From: Leptospira selangorensis
Lineage (GTDB): Bacteria; Spirochaetota; Leptospiria; Leptospirales; Leptospiraceae
Length of the DNA stretch: 64,000 bases
Direction of reading: 5' to 3'
NCBI RefSeq assembly: GCF_004769405.1
Contig: NZ_RQES01000001.1
Location: forward strand, 237,815-301,814
Part shown: piece by piece, positions 62,505 to 64,000 of the stretch
Layout: each line of letters opens with the position of its first letter
How positions within the stretch are numbered: position 1 is the stretch's first letter
Notes under the pieces: model-generated
What the model was told of the DNA's origin: nothing
Databases searched by the model: none
Seen by the model: only the letters and a program-made list of their open reading frames with translations
Program-made: the position numbers and the translations under genes

Positions 62505-62579
62505 CTAACGACCAAGGTGTTCCGACGTTTTGCGCGTGCGCTAAGCACGAAGCAGAACATCAATCCTATAGTTAAGCGT
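62505..62579 (-). repeat. attC-like site G
   Basis: The plus strand begins GCCTAACGACCAAGGTGTTC (62505 on), ends AGTTAAGCG (GTTAAGC 62573-62579). Both core boxes fit the RYYYAAC / GTTRRRY rule exactly. Shares TTCCGACGTTT with site E. 75 bp and six bases before the next stop codon. Confidence 0.65.
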
Positions 62580-62585
62580 AGTTGC

Positions 62586-63209
62586 TTAATTATAGCTGAT
62601 TATAGTAATCAATTCTGTTGAATTAAACATATCAACAGGGGAAATTACCGGTTCAGAGTAAGGAATAATATTCCCATATCGCTTTTTCATTAAATATTGC
62701 ACTTTTGATGATGATAAATCGAAATCTTTTAAAGTCTTTAAATCACCCAATTTCTTGCCTGTAAATTTATCATATAATTTCCAGATTAATTCTGTGCAAT
62801 AAATGCGATCATCTTGCCAATCAAAATAAATATCGTAGTGCCGGCCTAGCAAAGAATTTCCATATTTCTTCATATCTTGGATTTTACTTTCGGTTAACAC
62901 TGTTTCGCGATCTTTAAGTCGTTTGATAACATAGTGATTTTTTTGACCTCTTTTAATAAAAGAAGCTAAAGGCGTAATTCTTACAGGCTCAACTGCTTCA
63001 AGAACCCTATAATCATTACCGTATTTAAAAATAATTCCAACATGAGTGTATTTCGATTTAGTAGCTGCTTTAATTGCTTTAGCCTGTTCAGAGTTTGATT
63101 CGTGAAATATAATATCCCCTTCCATCAAATCAGAAAACTTAATCTGTTCTGTTTTCAAATTTCGAAATGATGTAAAAAGAATTACTATTAGGAAAAGTGT
63201 CTTGTTCAT
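62586..63209 (-). CDS. YiiX/YebB-like permuted NlpC/P60 (papain-fold) hydrolase, secreted
   Basis: 207 residues with a short signal-like N-terminus (1-15). MEGDIIFHESNSEQAKAIKAATKSKYTHVGIIF holds His56 and DRIYCTELIWKLY holds Cys138, the His and Cys order of the permuted papain-like YiiX/LRAT group. Members are thiol hydrolases or acyltransferases acting on lipids or peptidoglycan peptides. Here a secreted or periplasmic enzyme on a cassette; substrate unknown. Confidence 0.75.
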   Translation of the reverse strand: MNKTLFLIVILFTSFRNLKTEQIKFSDLMEGDIIFHESNSEQAKAIKAATKSKYTHVGIIFKYGNDYRVLEAVEPVRITPLASFIKRGQKNHYVIKRLKDRETVLTESKIQDMKKYGNSLLGRHYDIYFDWQDDRIYCTELIWKLYDKFTGKKLGDLKTLKDFDLSSSKVQYLMKKRYGNIIPYSEPVISPVDMFNSTELITIISYN

Positions 63210-63241
63210 TTTTTCTTCTTAATTATTTTTTAAGTAATTAC

Positions 63242-63394
63242 GTATAACGACCAAGGCTTGACGAAGTTTCGCGAGTCCGACAGCACTAGGCGCGAGACTT
63301 ACTTTGCAAGACGAGCGACAAAGCGAAATGTGGCTTAGTCTAGAGCGAAGGTGCGAAAGCATCCCGAAGTGCTGCGATAAGCCGACAGTTGCAC
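63242..63394 (-). repeat. attC-like site H
   Basis: The plus strand begins GTATAACGACCAAGGCTTGA (63242 on) and ends GATAAGCCGACAGTTGCAC (to 63394), sharing the 13-base end segment with site D. Inner GCGAGTCC and AAAGCGAAATGTGGC form further pairing possibilities. 153 bp; the next stop codon is 23 bases away. Confidence 0.55.
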
Positions 63395-63417
63395 GCCGTC
63401 GCTAACTTTTTGAGAAA

Positions 63418-64000
63418 TTAACCCAGTGCCCTCAATGCCCCTAATGCATTCATTATTTCATTTAAGTAAATAATAAACTGTATAGGGCTAGTAATAATAT
63501 CTGCTATTATGGAAAACGGAGTCAACCAATAATAAGCGGGTTTCCCATTGCGTTCATTTATATGGCTTACTATTACTACTCTTCCTCGTACGAATTTATT
63601 ATTAATTGTTGGAAAGTTAAATTCATACATTTTTTTGACGTATCCTTGCGAGTCCAAAACGATAAGTAAGTTCCCCTTAGCTAATTCATATCTATTTAAT
63701 CTTACTTCATACGCTTGTCGTTTAGGAAAATTACAATTTTTTAGATTCGGAGTATCATTCTCGTCAAAACATAGAAAGAATTCTCGTGAATGTGCCTTTG
63801 AAAGAAAGGCCTTACCCTCCTTTGTTGCATATATTTCAGGACTATCGTGATTAATTGTTATATGCATTTCTTTATATATTTTCGTTAGAGACTTGTGCAA
63901 AAATATTGAATCAACATAAGATATCTGCAGTCCCCCTTGGGGATTAACTTCCTTTATCTCTGCTTTAATTAATTGCGTATTTGTCTCACACTTAAAAAAT
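63418..64000 (-). CDS. Hypothetical, probably lipoprotein (partial at right edge)
   Basis: The minus-strand frame stays open to the window edge, so the TTG at 63900 is probably not the start. Reading from the edge the protein has FFKCETN followed by a soluble region. FFKC could be the end of a signal peptide with a lipobox Cys, the rest of which lies outside. Later motifs: FDENDTPNLKNCNFPKR and YYWLTPFSIIADIITSPIQF, the latter hydrophobic. No family recognised. First cassette gene visible from the right. Confidence 0.55.
   Translation of the reverse strand, partial: FFKCETNTQLIKAEIKEVNPQGGLQISYVDSIFLHKSLTKIYKEMHITINHDSPEIYATKEGKAFLSKAHSREFFLCFDENDTPNLKNCNFPKRQAYEVRLNRYELAKGNLLIVLDSQGYVKKMYEFNFPTINNKFVRGRVVIVSHINERNGKPAYYWLTPFSIIADIITSPIQFIIYLNEIMNALGALRALG

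Larger units (their letters stand above)
57032..64000 (-). mobile_element. Integron-like gene-cassette array (attC-flanked cassettes)
   Basis: At least seven consecutive units of one minus-strand gene plus one attC-like element (a further unit has two genes), running past the right edge. Distances are compact: stop codon to R'' box 2-32 bases, R' box to next start 27-56 bases. The elements vary in length (65-186 bp) and middle sequence but keep the ends CCTTGGTCGTTA or variants. No integrase gene is in the window. Polarity predicts attI/intI on the right. It may be a sedentary chromosomal integron or a cluster of attC sites lacking an integrase. Confidence 0.7.

Noticed and set aside
57032..64000. 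CRISPR array or anti-phage defence island
   Set aside because: The repeats are long, unequal and separated by genes, with no short identical repeats and spacers; no cas, nuclease or other known defence domain was seen in the cassettes.
57032..64000. Insertion-sequence ends or transposon
   Set aside because: No transposase gene and no target-site duplications flank the repeated elements; their position after each stop codon fits attC better.

Overview
The window reads as a chromosomal segment of a Leptospira species. The genes are AT-leaning but not extremely so, and many are lipoproteins with relaxed spirochaetal lipoboxes. The recCBD cluster, the HtrA pair, an OprP-type porin, 7TMR-DISM/GGDEF and HAMP-cyclase signalling proteins, and Leptospira-style conserved hypotheticals all fit. 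The intermediate composition suggests an intermediate or saprophytic lineage rather than L. interrogans, but that is an inference.

Layout. 1-8.8 kb: the end of a Lon-type protease, a structured intergenic element, ybaB, an M30-like metallopeptidase lipoprotein, a lipoprotein, an LRR lipoprotein divergent from a Fur-family regulator, an SGNH-like protein, a GT-C-like membrane protein, and an RRM RNA-binding protein with a strong terminator. 8.8-18.6 kb (minus strand): a DUF4269 nucleotidyltransferase, an HtrA pair (one intact, one without the catalytic Ser) behind apt, htpX, an NCS2-like permease, an SspB-like ClpXP adaptor and a nucleotide-sugar 4,6-dehydratase. 18.6-22 kb: a STAS/zinc-ribbon protein and a large HAMP-adenylate cyclase. 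22-30.9 kb: recC-recB-recD with overlapping ends. 30.9-32.3 kb: two gene-poor stretches, one with six GTATAC motifs, around a small Cys-rich repeat protein. 32.3-46 kb: mostly housekeeping and signalling genes on the plus strand.

44-57 kb is an accessory-looking stretch of small stand-alone enzymes and regulators: three DUF1801-type proteins, three SRPBCC proteins, three DHFR/RibD-like reductases, DoxX-like proteins, VOC, MmcQ/YjbR, MepB, and ArsR, MarR and XRE regulators. It includes an ArsR-SRPBCC operon with operator palindromes, a MarR/MddA-like divergent pair with duplicated operator-like repeats, and a gene split by a frameshift in an A9 run.

The most remarkable feature is 57.0-64 kb (with an outlying half-site at 53.16 kb). 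Compact cassettes, mostly one gene each and almost all on the minus strand, are separated by eight imperfectly palindromic elements. These have R-box-like ends (minus strand: GCCTAAC...GTTAGGT and variants) and a shared end reading CCTTGGTCGTTA. The positions and polarity match integron attC sites, so I interpret the region as a sedentary integron cassette array or an attC cluster without an integrase. Any intI/attI should lie to the right of the window. Six of the last cassette genes (after 59.2 kb) encode membrane, lipoprotein or secreted products. No tRNA, rRNA, transposase or CRISPR array was seen.
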